DNA of 64,000 nt from Phycisphaerales bacterium (GCA_029260455.1 JAJDDF010000009.1:62001-126000), one strand, 5' to 3'; positions 1 through 8,755 are shown, counted from the stretch's first letter. Notes: generated by a model from the letters alone, not told the origin. Numbers and translations: made by a program.

Positions 1-4
1 CCTG

Positions 5-20
5 AGGGGTTTTGGCCCCT
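5..20 (-). terminator. Possible hairpin downstream of rpoA
   Basis: A 5-bp G/C stem (5-9 pairs with 16-20) with a 6-nt loop lies about 90 nt after the rpoA stop on the minus strand. No T-run follows, so it is at best a weak terminator or an intercistronic hairpin before the next alpha-operon gene, probably rplQ, outside the window. Confidence 0.25.
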
Positions 21-108
21 TCAAAGATCATCATCATTCGAGTCCCCCCACCAGGCAGGGAGGAACAATACTACCCAAACCGCGCGTCGAACGCTTGCTT
101 CGTCAGTC

Positions 109-1143
109 TCAGGGGCCGATCGCCTCAGCGGGAATCGGCTGCGAGGCGGGCAACTGAATGCCATCAGGCAGCGGCATGCCCAGCGCCAGGCCCAGATCGG
201 CGAGTTTGCGCTTCACTTCACGCAATGAGGTCTTGCCGAACGAGCGTACCTTGAGCAGCTCACTTTCGGGCTTGGTGACCAGTTCCGCGACGGTCGCGAC
301 TCTTGCTGATTCGAGGCAATTGCTTGCCCGCACGGAGAGGTCAAGATCGCCCACCGGCATCATGAGCTTGCGGATCAGTTCGTCATCGATGCTCGCGGCG
401 GCGGCGGCCTCTTCAGAGACGCGCTGTTCGCCCGCATCGGTGTACTGCACGAAGGGGTTCAAGTGTTTGCGCAGAATCTTGGCAGCTTCGACGAGCGCCA
501 TCTCGGGTGTCACGGTGCCATCGGTCCAGACATCAAGTGTGAGCTTGTCATAGTTGGTGCGCTGCCCAACACGCGTCTCATCGACCTTGAAGCGCACGCG
601 GTGCACCGGTGAATAAATCGCATCGATCGCAATCACACCGACTTCCTGCTCTTCTTCATCGCGATATTGTTCGGCGGCGGGCACATAGCCGCGCCCGCGC
701 GAGACGACCAACTCCATCTCGAAGTCAATCTCATCGGTCAAGGTGCACACCACCATGTCCTTGTTGACGATCGTGATCGCAGTGTCGGCTTCGATCAGGT
801 CGGCGGTCACTTCACCAGGACCCGTTGCCGCAAGGCGCATGGTGCGGGGCTCATCGGTATCGAGCATTACCACAAGGCTTTTAATATTCAAGACGATGTC
901 TGTGACATCTTCCATAACGCCGGGAATCGTTGTGAATTCGTGCGGGGCGCGTGCGATTTTCACCGTGGTCACCGCGGCGCCCTCAAGACTTGAGAGCAGT
1001 ACGCGACGCAAGGCGTTGCCGATGGTGGTGCCGAAACCGCGCTCGAAGGGTTCGATCACGAATCGGCCAAAATTTTCTGATTGGAAACGATGGTCTTCAG
1101 AGACCCGGCTTGGCAATTCCAGCCCGCGCCAGCGTACACGCAT
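109..1143 (-). CDS. rpoA: DNA-directed RNA polymerase subunit alpha
   Basis: This is the alpha subunit of RNA polymerase, whose dimer nucleates core assembly and whose C-terminal domain contacts UP elements and activators. The 344 aa are full length for the family. The N-terminal assembly domain is recognisable from FGRFVIEPFERGFGTTIGNA with ALRRVLLSSLEG, and the C-terminal domain from LDLSVRASNCL to the helix-hairpin-helix residues KVRSFGKTSLREVK. It is the last gene of the ribosomal superoperon in this window. The 163-bp gap to rpsK is unusually long for the operon and holds two hairpins. rpsD, often found between rpsK and rpoA, is missing. Confidence 0.98.
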   Translation of the reverse strand: MRVRWRGLELPSRVSEDHRFQSENFGRFVIEPFERGFGTTIGNALRRVLLSSLEGAAVTTVKIARAPHEFTTIPGVMEDVTDIVLNIKSLVVMLDTDEPRTMRLAATGPGEVTADLIEADTAITIVNKDMVVCTLTDEIDFEMELVVSRGRGYVPAAEQYRDEEEQEVGVIAIDAIYSPVHRVRFKVDETRVGQRTNYDKLTLDVWTDGTVTPEMALVEAAKILRKHLNPFVQYTDAGEQRVSEEAAAAASIDDELIRKLMMPVGDLDLSVRASNCLESARVATVAELVTKPESELLKVRSFGKTSLREVKRKLADLGLALGMPLPDGIQLPASQPIPAEAIGP

Positions 1144-1204
1144 GGTTCACATTCCTTAGGTTCAGCAGCGTTTCGTTCATCTTCGAACAAGCATGCGGGT
1201 TCAC

Positions 1205-1242
1205 GGTGAATACGGGCTGCTGCTGATGGCCCTGTATTCACC
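1205..1242 (-). other. Long inverted repeat in the rpsK-rpoA gap
   Basis: Arms 1205-1213 and 1234-1242 are perfect 9-bp complements, extended by four G/C pairs (1214-1217 with 1229-1232) across a one-base bulge. No T-run follows on the minus strand. It would form a strong RNA hairpin in the rpoA leader and could act in attenuation, processing or translational control of rpoA. Function is inference. Confidence 0.55.
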
Positions 1243-1280
1243 TTCTGTCCCGCAGCGGAAACGATTCTTCAGATTTCTCT

Positions 1281-1305
1281 CGACACCTACCAGAAGAAGG
1301 TGTCG
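1281..1305 (-). other. Hairpin just after the rpsK stop
   Basis: A perfect 7-bp stem (1281-1287 with 1299-1305) with an 11-nt loop begins one base after the S11 stop codon. No U-tract follows. It may be a processing or 3'-end stabilising hairpin that uncouples rpsK from rpoA. Confidence 0.45.
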
Positions 1306-1306
1306 T

Positions 1307-1684
1307 TTAGACGCGCCGGCGCTTTCGCGGGCGGCATCCATTGTGCGGTACCGGTGTGCGATCTTCGACTGCGGTCACGCGAATGCCCTGGGAAGAGATG
1401 CCGTTGACTGCGCTCTCGCGCCCACCGCCGGTGCCGGTGATGCGCACTTCGCACTCCATCATGCCCATCTTGCGAGCCTTTGAACCGCATGATTCGCCTG
1501 CGCGAGTTGCGGCAAAGGGCGTGCTCTTGCGCGACCCTTTGAAGCCCATGGTGCCCGCTGAATCCCAGCACAGTGTTTCACCGCCCGGGTCGGTGATGGT
1601 GATCATGGTGTTGTTGAAGGTCGCGCGAACGTGCGCGATCCCCTTGACAACATTCCTGCGAGCTTTGCGTTGCTTCTTCGCCAT
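1307..1684 (-). CDS. rpsK: 30S ribosomal protein S11
   Basis: S11 lies on the platform of the 30S subunit and binds 16S rRNA next to S7 and S18. The 125-aa length is normal. The sequence shows the conserved core [17 protein letters not shown], the SRKSTPFAA segment and the basic C-terminal end [16 protein letters not shown]. The gene follows rpsM after 3 bp and starts at the ATG at 1684. Confidence 0.98.
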   Translation of the reverse strand: MAKKQRKARRNVVKGIAHVRATFNNTMITITDPGGETLCWDSAGTMGFKGSRKSTPFAATRAGESCGSKARKMGMMECEVRITGTGGGRESAVNGISSQGIRVTAVEDRTPVPHNGCRPRKRRRV

Positions 1685-1687
1685 GAA

Positions 1688-2065
1688 TTAACCCTTCACA
1701 CCCTTCTTGCCAGCCACTGTCTTCTTCTTGCCCTTGCGCGTGCGAGCGTTGCACTTTGTGCGTTGCCCGCGCGTCGGCAAGCCGCGACGATGCCGATCGC
1801 CTCGGTAGCACTTGATATCACGCAAGCGCTGAATGTTCTGTTGCACCTGACGACGAAGCGCACCTTCGACCAAGAACTCCTGATCAAGAAGCTGCGCAAT
1901 CTGTGCGACTTCGGTGTCGGTCAAGTCGTTGGAGCGTTTGGTCGGGTCCATGTGCAGACGCTCGAGGATGTCATCCGCGAGTTTCGGCCCGATGCCATGG
2001 ATATACCGCAATGCATACCGCACTGGCTTCTTGTCTGGAATATCCACACCTGCAATACGCGGCAT
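1688..2065 (-). CDS. rpsM: 30S ribosomal protein S13
   Basis: S13 sits in the head of the 30S subunit, contacts the P-site tRNA and forms bridge B1. The 125-aa product starts MPRIAGVDIPDKKPV and has the YIHGIGP helix-two-turn-helix motif. The C-terminal tail is Lys/Arg-rich (RTRKGKKKTVAGKKG) as in other S13 proteins. It is followed closely by rpsK and preceded by rpmJ 30 bp upstream. Confidence 0.98.
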   Translation of the reverse strand: MPRIAGVDIPDKKPVRYALRYIHGIGPKLADDILERLHMDPTKRSNDLTDTEVAQIAQLLDQEFLVEGALRRQVQQNIQRLRDIKCYRGDRHRRGLPTRGQRTKCNARTRKGKKKTVAGKKGVKG

Positions 2066-2095
2066 GCGTTCGTTCCCTTCGCCCTAGAAGAGCCT

Positions 2096-2212
2096 TTAGC
2101 CTTGAACCTGTTTCTTGCGTGGATCCTTCTTGTTGATCACACGCACCTTGCCTTTGCGACGAACAATCTGACAGTCTTTTGTCATCCGCCGAACACTTGA
2201 TCGAACCTTCAT
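2096..2212 (-). CDS. rpmJ: 50S ribosomal protein L36 (zinc-ligand-free type)
   Basis: A 38-aa protein starting [20 protein letters not shown] and ending KQVQG matches L36, a small protein in the 23S rRNA core near helices 89-97. Classical L36 has a CXXC plus C/H zinc site. Only one Cys (residue 14) is left here, so this is the C-minus form that folds without zinc. The gene is too short for a normal ORF cutoff. It lies between infA and rpsM, its usual place. Confidence 0.95.
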   Translation of the reverse strand: MKVRSSVRRMTKDCQIVRRKGKVRVINKKDPRKKQVQG

Positions 2213-2291
2213 GATCTATCACCTTCCGGACACTTGACCGGCGCCAACCATCTCAAAACCGCCCATTCCATCGCTCGGAAACGGGTTGGGG

Positions 2292-2300
2292 AGTATAGCA
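2292..2300 (-). promoter_or_regulatory. Possible extended -10 promoter upstream of rpmJ
   Basis: In the 177-bp infA-rpmJ gap the minus strand reads TGC followed by TATACT, an extended -10 element, about 80 nt before the L36 start. No good -35 hexamer lies 16-18 bp upstream. An internal promoter for rpmJ-rpsM-rpsK-rpoA is plausible because this gap is much larger than neighbouring ones. Confidence 0.4.
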
Positions 2301-2389
2301 AGTTGATCTGGGCAGGGTCGTTGGCCCCGCCTGATCGCGCGATTCCGTCCTGAGGACTCAGACCTCATTGCCCGCGTCAACCCCAATGC

Positions 2390-2608
2390 CTAATGCCTGA
2401 AAGTGATCCGCGCCTTGGTCAGGTCGTATGGAGTCATTTCCACCGTGACCCGGTCGCCGGGCAGGATGCGAATGAAATGCTTGCGCATCTTGCCAGAGAC
2501 ATAGGCAAGCACCTCGTGATCATTGGGCAATTTGACCTTGAACATCGCATTGGGCAATGCATCAAGGACCTCTGCCTCCATCGTGAATTTTTCATCCTGC
2601 TTGGCCAT
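2390..2608 (-). CDS. infA: Translation initiation factor IF-1
   Basis: IF-1 binds the 30S A site and assists IF-2 and IF-3 in initiation. The 72-aa length is exact for the family. The OB fold shows [17 protein letters not shown], the [16 protein letters not shown] core and ending [11 protein letters not shown]. It follows secY by about 40 bp. adk and map, often found between secY and infA, are absent here. Confidence 0.97.
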   Translation of the reverse strand: MAKQDEKFTMEAEVLDALPNAMFKVKLPNDHEVLAYVSGKMRKHFIRILPGDRVTVEMTPYDLTKARITFRH

Positions 2609-2650
2609 ACTAAACGCGTTATCTCCTTTGTCTCGCCATCGCAGCCCGAC

Positions 2651-4090
2651 TCAATATCGGGTGCCGCGAATCTTCGGGCCCTTGCCACCATCTGGACCAC
2701 CCAGGAAGCCGGCGTAATTCCGCATCAACAGATTTGCTTCGATCCTTTGAATGAAATCAAGCCCCACCGACACAACGATCAATAAACCCGTGCCCCCAAG
2801 GAACGATGCCACAAGGAAGTTGATGCCAAGTGAAGCATTGAGCACCATTGGTATCACCGCAATCACTGCAAGGAAACCAGCACCAACGTAGGTGATTCGT
2901 TCCATCACAGATTCGAGGTATTCGGCTGTGCGCGGCCCGGGGCGCAACCCCGGAATGAACGCACCAGAATCGCGCAACTGTTTGGACATGTCTTCCGGGT
3001 TGAATTGCACTGTGGTCCAGAAGTAGCTGAAGAAGTAGACCATGACGATGTACATCAGGATGTACGGGAACGCACCCATCTGGAATGAATCGCCGAGGAA
3101 TCGCGTGGTATCCGCCCACCACTGAGGCAAGCTTGCAGCAGTTGCGTGTTCTGCGAGGTACTGGAAAATCACCGCAGGGAAGATCATCAATGAGCTTGCA
3201 AAGATGATCGGCATCACGCCGCCATGATTGACGCGCAATGGCAGGTATGAGCGCTGCCCGCCGACGACGCGCCTGCCGCGCGTGTGCCTGGCCTGCTGGA
3301 CGGGAATGCGGCGCTGGGCGACGGTGATGAGCACCGCGCCCGCCACCACACCGACAAACGCACCTATGAGCAGAATCACCTGCATCCATGTCAGGCCGCC
3401 ATCACTGCCCGCGGGGGGAGCGCCAAGGAGCATTTTAACGGGTGCAAGCTCGCTGATCGGTGAGTTGTTGACGACCCATAGAAAAGCACTCGGCATGCGC
3501 GCAAGGATGCCTGCGGTGATGAGCAGGGACACACCGTTGCCGATGCCATATTTGTCGATCTGTTCGCCGAGCCACATTAAGAAGGTGGTGCCCGCGGTCA
3601 TCGCGACGATCGCCATCACCCACCACACGGGGTTTTGTGCCCAGTTGGAATACACAAGCCCCTGTTGGGTGATATACGAAAGCCACGCGAAAGACTGCAC
3701 GAGGCACAAGCCGATGGTCGCGTAGCGCGTCCATTCCTGAATCTTCTGGCGTCCGGATGGGCCTTCATTTTGTAGTTTTTTGAGTGGCGGATACGCCGAG
3801 CCCATAAGCTGGAAAATGATCGACGCGGAAATGTAGGGCATGATGCCCAGCCCGAAGATGGTGGATTGCCCGAGTGACCCGCCGGAGAAGGTGGAGATAA
3901 AGACCGCCATGCGGCCCATCGCCCCGCCGCTTTGCGTCTGCTGCTGCATGAAATCAAACAGGGCCTGCTGAGAAATCCCGGGCACGGGAATCCAGAAGCC
4001 AACGCGATAGACGATCAGCATGCCAAGCGTGAAGAGCACCTTGTTCCGCAAATCGGAAATACGGAATATGTTCATCAAAGCTGCGAGCAT
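2651..4090 (-). CDS. secY: Protein translocase subunit SecY
   Basis: SecY is the pore subunit of the SecYEG inner-membrane translocon. The 479-aa product has about ten hydrophobic segments, starting with NKVLFTLGMLIVYRVGFWIPVPG. It has the plug region, GLGIMPYISASIIFQL in the second segment and, near the C-terminus, a QLRDSGAFIPGLRPG stretch typical of the family. An alternative in-frame ATG lies at 4075. It is cotranscribed after rplO and is the only protein-export gene in the operon. Confidence 0.98.
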   Translation of the reverse strand: MLAALMNIFRISDLRNKVLFTLGMLIVYRVGFWIPVPGISQQALFDFMQQQTQSGGAMGRMAVFISTFSGGSLGQSTIFGLGIMPYISASIIFQLMGSAYPPLKKLQNEGPSGRQKIQEWTRYATIGLCLVQSFAWLSYITQQGLVYSNWAQNPVWWVMAIVAMTAGTTFLMWLGEQIDKYGIGNGVSLLITAGILARMPSAFLWVVNNSPISELAPVKMLLGAPPAGSDGGLTWMQVILLIGAFVGVVAGAVLITVAQRRIPVQQARHTRGRRVVGGQRSYLPLRVNHGGVMPIIFASSLMIFPAVIFQYLAEHATAASLPQWWADTTRFLGDSFQMGAFPYILMYIVMVYFFSYFWTTVQFNPEDMSKQLRDSGAFIPGLRPGPRTAEYLESVMERITYVGAGFLAVIAVIPMVLNASLGINFLVASFLGGTGLLIVVSVGLDFIQRIEANLLMRNYAGFLGGPDGGKGPKIRGTRY

Positions 4091-4145
4091 GGGGTGTGCC
4101 GTACCTCCGTGGCAATGAGCCGGAATGACTCATGAATCGGTCGTC

Positions 4146-4793
4146 TTAGCCCTTCTTGGCCTTCTTCTGCTTCTTCTTTCCACTCTTGTCTTTTTCGCCC
4201 TTGCCAACAGCAGCAAATCCTGCTGCTTTCCTTTCACCAGCCCGCAAGCGTTTGAGCTTTTTGGTCAGGTTCTGGGGAGTGGGATCACCAGAAGCGCGAT
4301 CAATGCCGCGAATCTGATCGCGACGAGTGCCGGTCTCGGTGACGGTGCCGCCCGCATCGGCGACCAGTTTCTTGACTGAATCGCTGACGCGTTCTGCGGT
4401 GATCTCATATTTCACGGTGAGCGATTCGTGCTCCCGCATGCCGCCAAGAATCTTGAGGGGTCGCGATTCATCACGAATCAGCCCAGCTTCAACAAGGCGA
4501 GCTTTGGTGATGACGCCGCCCTTGGCAAGGTCTGCATGATTGAGCATGTCGCCGAGGTTGACGATCCAGAACTGCACACCAAAGCGCACGTTGGAAAATC
4601 CAGAGCGTGCAAGGCGCCGGAAGAAGGGCATCTGCCCGCCTTCAAACTGGTGCCGCGCAGAATAACCCGAGCGCGAGCCCGCGCCCTTGTGACCGCGGCC
4701 TGACGTCTTGCCGTGGCCTGAACCCCGACCGCGCCCCACGCGCTTCCTGCTTTTGTTCGCCCCCGCTTTCGCGGTGATTTCATGAATCATCAT
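4146..4793 (-). CDS. rplO: 50S ribosomal protein L15 with Lys-rich C-terminal extension
   Basis: L15 is an early assembly protein of the 50S subunit. Its N-terminus is the usual Gly/Arg-rich extension (KRVGRGRGSGHGKTSGRGHK) followed by FEGGQMPFFRRLARSGFSN. At 215 aa it is about 65-70 residues longer than typical bacterial L15. The extra part is a C-terminal tail ending GEKDKSGKKKQKKAKKG, probably an rRNA-binding tail. GAGGA lies 9-10 bp before the ATG at 4793. A second ATG follows directly. L30 (rpmD), normally just upstream, is missing. Confidence 0.96.
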   Translation of the reverse strand: MMIHEITAKAGANKSRKRVGRGRGSGHGKTSGRGHKGAGSRSGYSARHQFEGGQMPFFRRLARSGFSNVRFGVQFWIVNLGDMLNHADLAKGGVITKARLVEAGLIRDESRPLKILGGMREHESLTVKYEITAERVSDSVKKLVADAGGTVTETGTRRDQIRGIDRASGDPTPQNLTKKLKRLRAGERKAAGFAAVGKGEKDKSGKKKQKKAKKG

Positions 4794-4890
4794 GATGACG
4801 CGTCCTCTGCCCGTGTGCCGGGCGCACTTCTAAGTGTTGATGTGTTCAAGCGGGTTTGAATCCGCGCTGTTCATGTCCTGCGTGATTCCG

Positions 4891-5682
4891 TTACTTGCTT
4901 TCACCTGCAGCTGGTGCTGCGGGCGGTGCCTCTGCCGATGGCGCTTCAGTTGCGCCAGTCGCCGGTGCCGCTGCTGGTGCCGGTCCGCCACGACCACCCC
5001 CGCCGCCACGTCCACCACCAAAGCCGCCGCGACCACCGCCACCGCCGCCCCGGCCACCGCCGCGACCGCCGCCTCGGCCTCCGCGACCGCGTCGATCTTC
5101 ACCAATACGATTCACAGGGCCCTTCATCTTTTCGCCGTCTGATGAGGTGGACAAAAATGCCGCACCGCGCTCAAGGCGCTCGTCGACTTCACTTTTGCCA
5201 ACATCAACGCCGCGCAACGCCGCCACTTGTTCTTTCGGACGTAGCTGTTGCAGGCCGGCAAGCGTTGCCTTGGCAAGGTTCTTCTTGTTCGATGAGCCGT
5301 AGCTTTTGGTCAGGCAGTCGGTGATGCCCGCTGCTTCGAGCACCGAGCGCACCGTTGTGCCCGCAACGACACCCGTGCCGGGCGAAGCTGGAACAAGCTT
5401 CACGCGCGATGCGGAATATTCACCCCACACTTCGTGCGGGATTGTGCCGCCCTGCAGCGTGACCGGTTTCATGCTCTTCTTCGCGTCCTTTTGAGCCTTT
5501 TCGATGGCCGGCGGCACTTCATTGGCCTTGCCATACCCAATGGCAAGCCGACCACGCCGATCGCCCACGACCACGAGGGCACCGAATGAGAATCGGCGAC
5601 CACCCGCAACAGTCGCGGCGCTGCGAAAGACGCCGATCGTTGTGGATTCAATTTGTCCGACTTCGTCGAGAACTTCAGCCAT
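4891..5682 (-). CDS. rpsE: 30S ribosomal protein S5 with Gly/Arg-rich and Pro/Ala-rich tail
   Basis: S5 is a 30S proofreading and mRNA-entry-channel protein. Residues 1-175 hold the S5 core, including [39 protein letters not shown] and the [15 protein letters not shown] segment. The start at 5682 is chosen because it begins MAEVLDEV and lies 4 bp after rplR. A longer frame runs back into rplR. Residues 198-233 are almost only Gly and Arg with repeated RGG, and 234-263 are Ala/Pro-rich. Typical S5 is about 165 aa, so this tail is about 90 aa of extra sequence. Confidence 0.95.
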   Translation of the reverse strand: MAEVLDEVGQIESTTIGVFRSAATVAGGRRFSFGALVVVGDRRGRLAIGYGKANEVPPAIEKAQKDAKKSMKPVTLQGGTIPHEVWGEYSASRVKLVPASPGTGVVAGTTVRSVLEAAGITDCLTKSYGSSNKKNLAKATLAGLQQLRPKEQVAALRGVDVGKSEVDERLERGAAFLSTSSDGEKMKGPVNRIGEDRRGRGGRGGGRGGGRGGGGGGRGGFGGGRGGGGGRGGPAPAAAPATGATEAPSAEAPPAAPAAGESK

Positions 5683-5686
5683 GATT

Positions 5687-6049
5687 CTAAAACTCCAGCC
5701 CGGCTTTGCGGGCAGCATCAGCAAGCGCTTTAATGCGCCCGTGATACCGGAAACCACCACGATCAAAGACCACCTTCTCTACACCACCAGCTTTGGCACG
5801 CTCGGCGAGCGCTGCGCCAACCGCCGAAGCAGCTTTCGCATCACCTGTGTTACTGAGCCCCAGCTTGCTTTCGCGCGTAGACGCCGCCGCAAGTGTTTTG
5901 CCCGCAAGATCATCGATGACCTGCGCATAGATGTGATTGAGTGAACGAAAGATCGCAAGACGCGGACGACCGGGCGTGCCCCGCACGCGCCGACGCGCCT
6001 GGATACGCCGACGAGTGCGACGTTTTGTTTTTGCTTTTTGCCGATCCAT
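5687..6049 (-). CDS. rplR: 50S ribosomal protein L18
   Basis: L18 binds 5S rRNA with L5 and places it on the central protuberance. The 120-aa product shows the basic start [20 protein letters not shown], then [21 protein letters not shown] and ends with [19 protein letters not shown], all standard L18 features. It lies between rplF (36 bp) and rpsE (4 bp). Confidence 0.98.
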   Translation of the reverse strand: MDRQKAKTKRRTRRRIQARRRVRGTPGRPRLAIFRSLNHIYAQVIDDLAGKTLAAASTRESKLGLSNTGDAKAASAVGAALAERAKAGGVEKVVFDRGGFRYHGRIKALADAARKAGLEF

Positions 6050-6085
6050 TGAACTGTACTCCTGACCTTTGGGGTCATCTGCCCC

Positions 6086-6634
6086 TTAGCTGCCGAATGC
6101 CTTGCCCTGCTTGCGACGAACAACTTCGTCGAGATATTTGATGCCCTTGCCGTTGTAGGGCTCGGGCTTGCGCTTGGAGCGAACTGTGGCGGCAAACTCG
6201 CCGACCGCCTGTTTGTCTGCACCCTTGACCACAATCATCTGCCGGTCAACCGTGACATCCAGATTCCCGGGAATCGGCACCGAGATGGTGTTTGCAAACC
6301 CAACTTTGAGATCGAGTTGCTGCCCCGCGAGCTTCGCGGTGTACCCAACGCCCACAACCTCGAGTTTCTTTTCATACCCCGTGGTCACACCGGTCACCAT
6401 GTTCGCAAGCAGCGCCCGCGTGAGACCCCAGTACGCGCGAACCTGTTTGGTCTTTGCATCCTTTGGATCAATGGTGACACACAACTCCTTGGCGCCCTCG
6501 TCAATCGCGACATTCACTTCGGGGCGATGATCCATCGACAGGCTGTTGCTGCCTGAGGAAATGGTCACCGTCCGCCCGGAGATCGCGGCACTTGCCTTGC
6601 CAAGGGGCACGGGTTTTTTTCCAAGTCGGCTCAT
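6086..6634 (-). CDS. rplF: 50S ribosomal protein L6
   Basis: L6 lies at the base of the L7/L12 stalk next to the sarcin-ricin loop. The 182-aa product starts MSRLGKKPVPLGKAS and contains both L6 repeats. The second repeat has the diagnostic RSKRKPEPYNGKGIKYLDE. It starts 45 bp after the rpsH stop. Confidence 0.98.
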   Translation of the reverse strand: MSRLGKKPVPLGKASAAISGRTVTISSGSNSLSMDHRPEVNVAIDEGAKELCVTIDPKDAKTKQVRAYWGLTRALLANMVTGVTTGYEKKLEVVGVGYTAKLAGQQLDLKVGFANTISVPIPGNLDVTVDRQMIVVKGADKQAVGEFAATVRSKRKPEPYNGKGIKYLDEVVRRKQGKAFGS

Positions 6635-6679
6635 AACTCACTCCCGGTGCGGGCCTTTTGCCCTGCGCCGCATTCCAAC

Positions 6680-7075
6680 TCATTCCACGTACGCAAGAAC
6701 CTCGCCGCTCACGCGCTGTTCGCGACACTGACGATCCGACAACACGCCGCGCGATGTCGAAACAATTGCAATACCAAGCCCCTGAAGCGGTCGGCGCAGG
6801 TCATCGACCTTGCGATAGACCCGGCATCCGGGCTTGGAGACGCGATCGATGCGATGCAACACGGTTTCACCGCGCGGGCCGTATTTCAGCTTCACGCGAA
6901 TCAGGCCCTGGCGTCCGTCTTCAACAACATCGAAGCTGTTGATATAGCCTTCGGACTGCAAAATTCCCGCGACGCCGCGGCAGACCTTGCTGTTGAGGCA
7001 TTTCACTTCTTTGTGCTCATTCCGCGTCGCATTGCGAATGCGGGTGAGCATGTCTGCGATAGTGTCATTTACCAT
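6680..7075 (-). CDS. rpsH: 30S ribosomal protein S8
   Basis: S8 binds helix 21 of 16S rRNA and, in enterobacteria, represses the spc operon. The 131-aa sequence starts MVNDTIADMLTRIRNATRNE. It has the C-terminal KPGCRVYRKVDDLRRPLQGL and the strictly conserved GIAIVSTSRGVLSD. The start codon follows the rpsN stop directly with no gap, which suggests translational coupling. Confidence 0.98.
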   Translation of the reverse strand: MVNDTIADMLTRIRNATRNEHKEVKCLNSKVCRGVAGILQSEGYINSFDVVEDGRQGLIRVKLKYGPRGETVLHRIDRVSKPGCRVYRKVDDLRRPLQGLGIAIVSTSRGVLSDRQCREQRVSGEVLAYVE

Positions 7076-7261
7076 TTACCAACTCGCCTTTCGCATTCCG
7101 GGAATCTTGCCTTCAAGCGCGAGCTTGCGCAGCATGATTCGGCTTATACGAAACTTGCGGTACACACCCCGTGAACGTCCCGTCAGTTCACACCGGCGAA
7201 CGGTGCGGGACATGTATTTCGGCGTGCGCCGCGACTTGGCCATCTGTGCTTTGGTCGTCAC
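7076..7261 (-). CDS. rpsN: 30S ribosomal protein S14 (short form, zinc-ligand-free)
   Basis: S14 is a 30S head protein. This 61-aa form has the short length of the zinc-binding type but only one Cys ([14 protein letters not shown]), so the four-Cys site is lost. The C-terminal end GISRI-like [15 protein letters not shown] and [11 protein letters not shown] are diagnostic. The ATG at 7261 overlaps the rplE stop by 4 bp, so the two are translationally coupled. Confidence 0.97.
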   Translation of the reverse strand: MTTKAQMAKSRRTPKYMSRTVRRCELTGRSRGVYRKFRISRIMLRKLALEGKIPGMRKASW

Positions 7262-7884
7262 TTCTTCTTCTCCTCCCGACGGAACGGGAAGCCCAGCTCC
7301 TGGAGCATGAACCGGCTCATCGCCGGGGTGGAATTTCGGAACACAAGATTCACATGCATGCCGTGCGTAAAGTTCACCTTGGCCATGTCGATTTCAGGGA
7401 ATACGCCCTGCTCGGTCAGCCCAAGTGAATAGCTGCCGCCGTGATCAAAGGCTTTTTCGCTCATTCCGCGAAAGTCCTTGATGCGCGGCATCGCAAGATT
7501 GATCAGACGGTCAAGGAAAAACCACATGCGATCACTTCGCAGGGTCACCATCGCAGAGGTCTCATAGCCCTCGCGCACCTTGAAGTTTGATACGGACCGT
7601 TTCGCCTTGATGACCACCGGCTTCTGCCCGGAGATCGTCTTGAGCGAACTCAATACGGTTTCCCGTACATTCGCGGGCACTTTCGTGCCTTCGAGGTGGC
7701 GGCCCATATTGATATTCACCACGATCTTGTCGAGTTTCGGGCGGCTCATGGGGTTGACGCGCCCAAACTCCTCGCCAAGCTTCGGGGCGATTTCCTCGCG
7801 GAAACGCTCGCGCAAACGCGGCGGCGGCCCGGGTTCTATCACCGCGGTCCCGCCATCTTTGTTGTCTTTGTCCTTCGCCATCAT
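7258..7884 (-). CDS. rplE: 50S ribosomal protein L5
   Basis: L5 binds 5S rRNA and contacts the P-site tRNA. The 208-aa product has [18 protein letters not shown], the [19 protein letters not shown] loop and [19 protein letters not shown]. The first 20-30 residues ([12 protein letters not shown] and so on) are an acidic N-terminal extension beyond the standard start. A second ATG follows immediately after the first. The stop overlaps the rpsN start. Confidence 0.97.
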   Translation of the reverse strand: MMAKDKDNKDGGTAVIEPGPPPRLRERFREEIAPKLGEEFGRVNPMSRPKLDKIVVNINMGRHLEGTKVPANVRETVLSSLKTISGQKPVVIKAKRSVSNFKVREGYETSAMVTLRSDRMWFFLDRLINLAMPRIKDFRGMSEKAFDHGGSYSLGLTEQGVFPEIDMAKVNFTHGMHVNLVFRNSTPAMSRFMLQELGFPFRREEKKK

Positions 7885-7935
7885 TGATCTCCACGAACGT
7901 CTCTCATCTGCGCTCGCCTGATACGTCTTTCTTAT

Positions 7936-8280
7936 TTACTTCTTCTTCTTCGCCTTGCGCAGCACGCTCAGCTCTGCACCATTGCGAACCGCAACACGCA
8001 CCTTTGATCCATCCGGCTTGACCTCGAAACGTACACGCGTCGGCTTGCCGTCGACCACGGGGCTCACATTCGAGATGTGAAAGCTTCGATCGAGTTCAAC
8101 TTGTCCGCCCTGCGGGTTGATGCGCGTTGGCTTCATGTTCTTACGAATGCCTTCGATTTCAGAACTGCGCACCACCACGCGATCGCTGTCAAGCATCATT
8201 CGCACCACGGTGCCCGTGGCCCCGCGAAAGCGCCCTGCGGTGATCATCACCGAATCGTCTTTACGAACATGACTAGGCAT
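7936..8280 (-). CDS. rplX: 50S ribosomal protein L24
   Basis: L24 is one of the two assembly-initiator proteins of the 50S subunit. The KOW motif is visible near the N-terminus: MPSHVRKDDSVMITAGRFRG, followed by GTVVRMMLDSDRVVV. The middle has KPTRINPQGGQVELDRSFHI. The 114-aa length is normal. It starts 3 bp after the rplN stop. Confidence 0.97.
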   Translation of the reverse strand: MPSHVRKDDSVMITAGRFRGATGTVVRMMLDSDRVVVRSSEIEGIRKNMKPTRINPQGGQVELDRSFHISNVSPVVDGKPTRVRFEVKPDGSKVRVAVRNGAELSVLRKAKKKK

Positions 8281-8283
8281 GAC

Positions 8284-8670
8284 TCAGACCACCTCCGTCG
8301 CAAGCGACACGATTTTCATATAACCCTTTTCGCGCAGTTCGCGAGCCACCGCACCAAAAATGCGCGTGCCGCGCGGATTGCCTTCAGGCGTGAGCAGCAC
8401 AACCGCGTTCTTGTCAAACCGCACATACGACCCATCGGGGCGGCGCGTCGATTTTGATGTGCGCACCACGACTGCCTTGACGACATCACCCGATTTCACA
8501 TCCGCACCGGGCAGCGCCTTCTTGACAGAACACACCACGCGATCGCCAATGCCCGCAGTGCGGCGTGTGTGCCGCATGCGCCCGGTGGACCCACCAAGCA
8601 CGCGGATGACATAGGCGATTTTGGCACCTGAGTTATCTGCGACTTCGCATCTTGATTCTGATTGCAACAT
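8284..8670 (-). CDS. rplN: 50S ribosomal protein L14
   Basis: L14 lies on the 50S interface and forms an intersubunit bridge with 16S rRNA. The 128-aa product shows the family signature around [17 protein letters not shown], the [20 protein letters not shown] strand and [20 protein letters not shown]. It lies in its standard place between rpsQ and rplX, with an 85-bp gap to rpsQ. Confidence 0.98.
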   Translation of the reverse strand: MLQSESRCEVADNSGAKIAYVIRVLGGSTGRMRHTRRTAGIGDRVVCSVKKALPGADVKSGDVVKAVVVRTSKSTRRPDGSYVRFDKNAVVLLTPEGNPRGTRIFGAVARELREKGYMKIVSLATEVV

Positions 8671-8755
8671 CGAACTTTACCTCCCCGCTGTGGACCCAAG
8701 CCCATCGGCGGTACGAATCTCATTGCCGGATTGTGGACCGGCCTTTGCCTTGCCT

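Noticed and set aside
4895-5302. Proline-rich plus-strand ORF
   Set aside because: It is the complement of the Gly/Arg-rich tail of S5.
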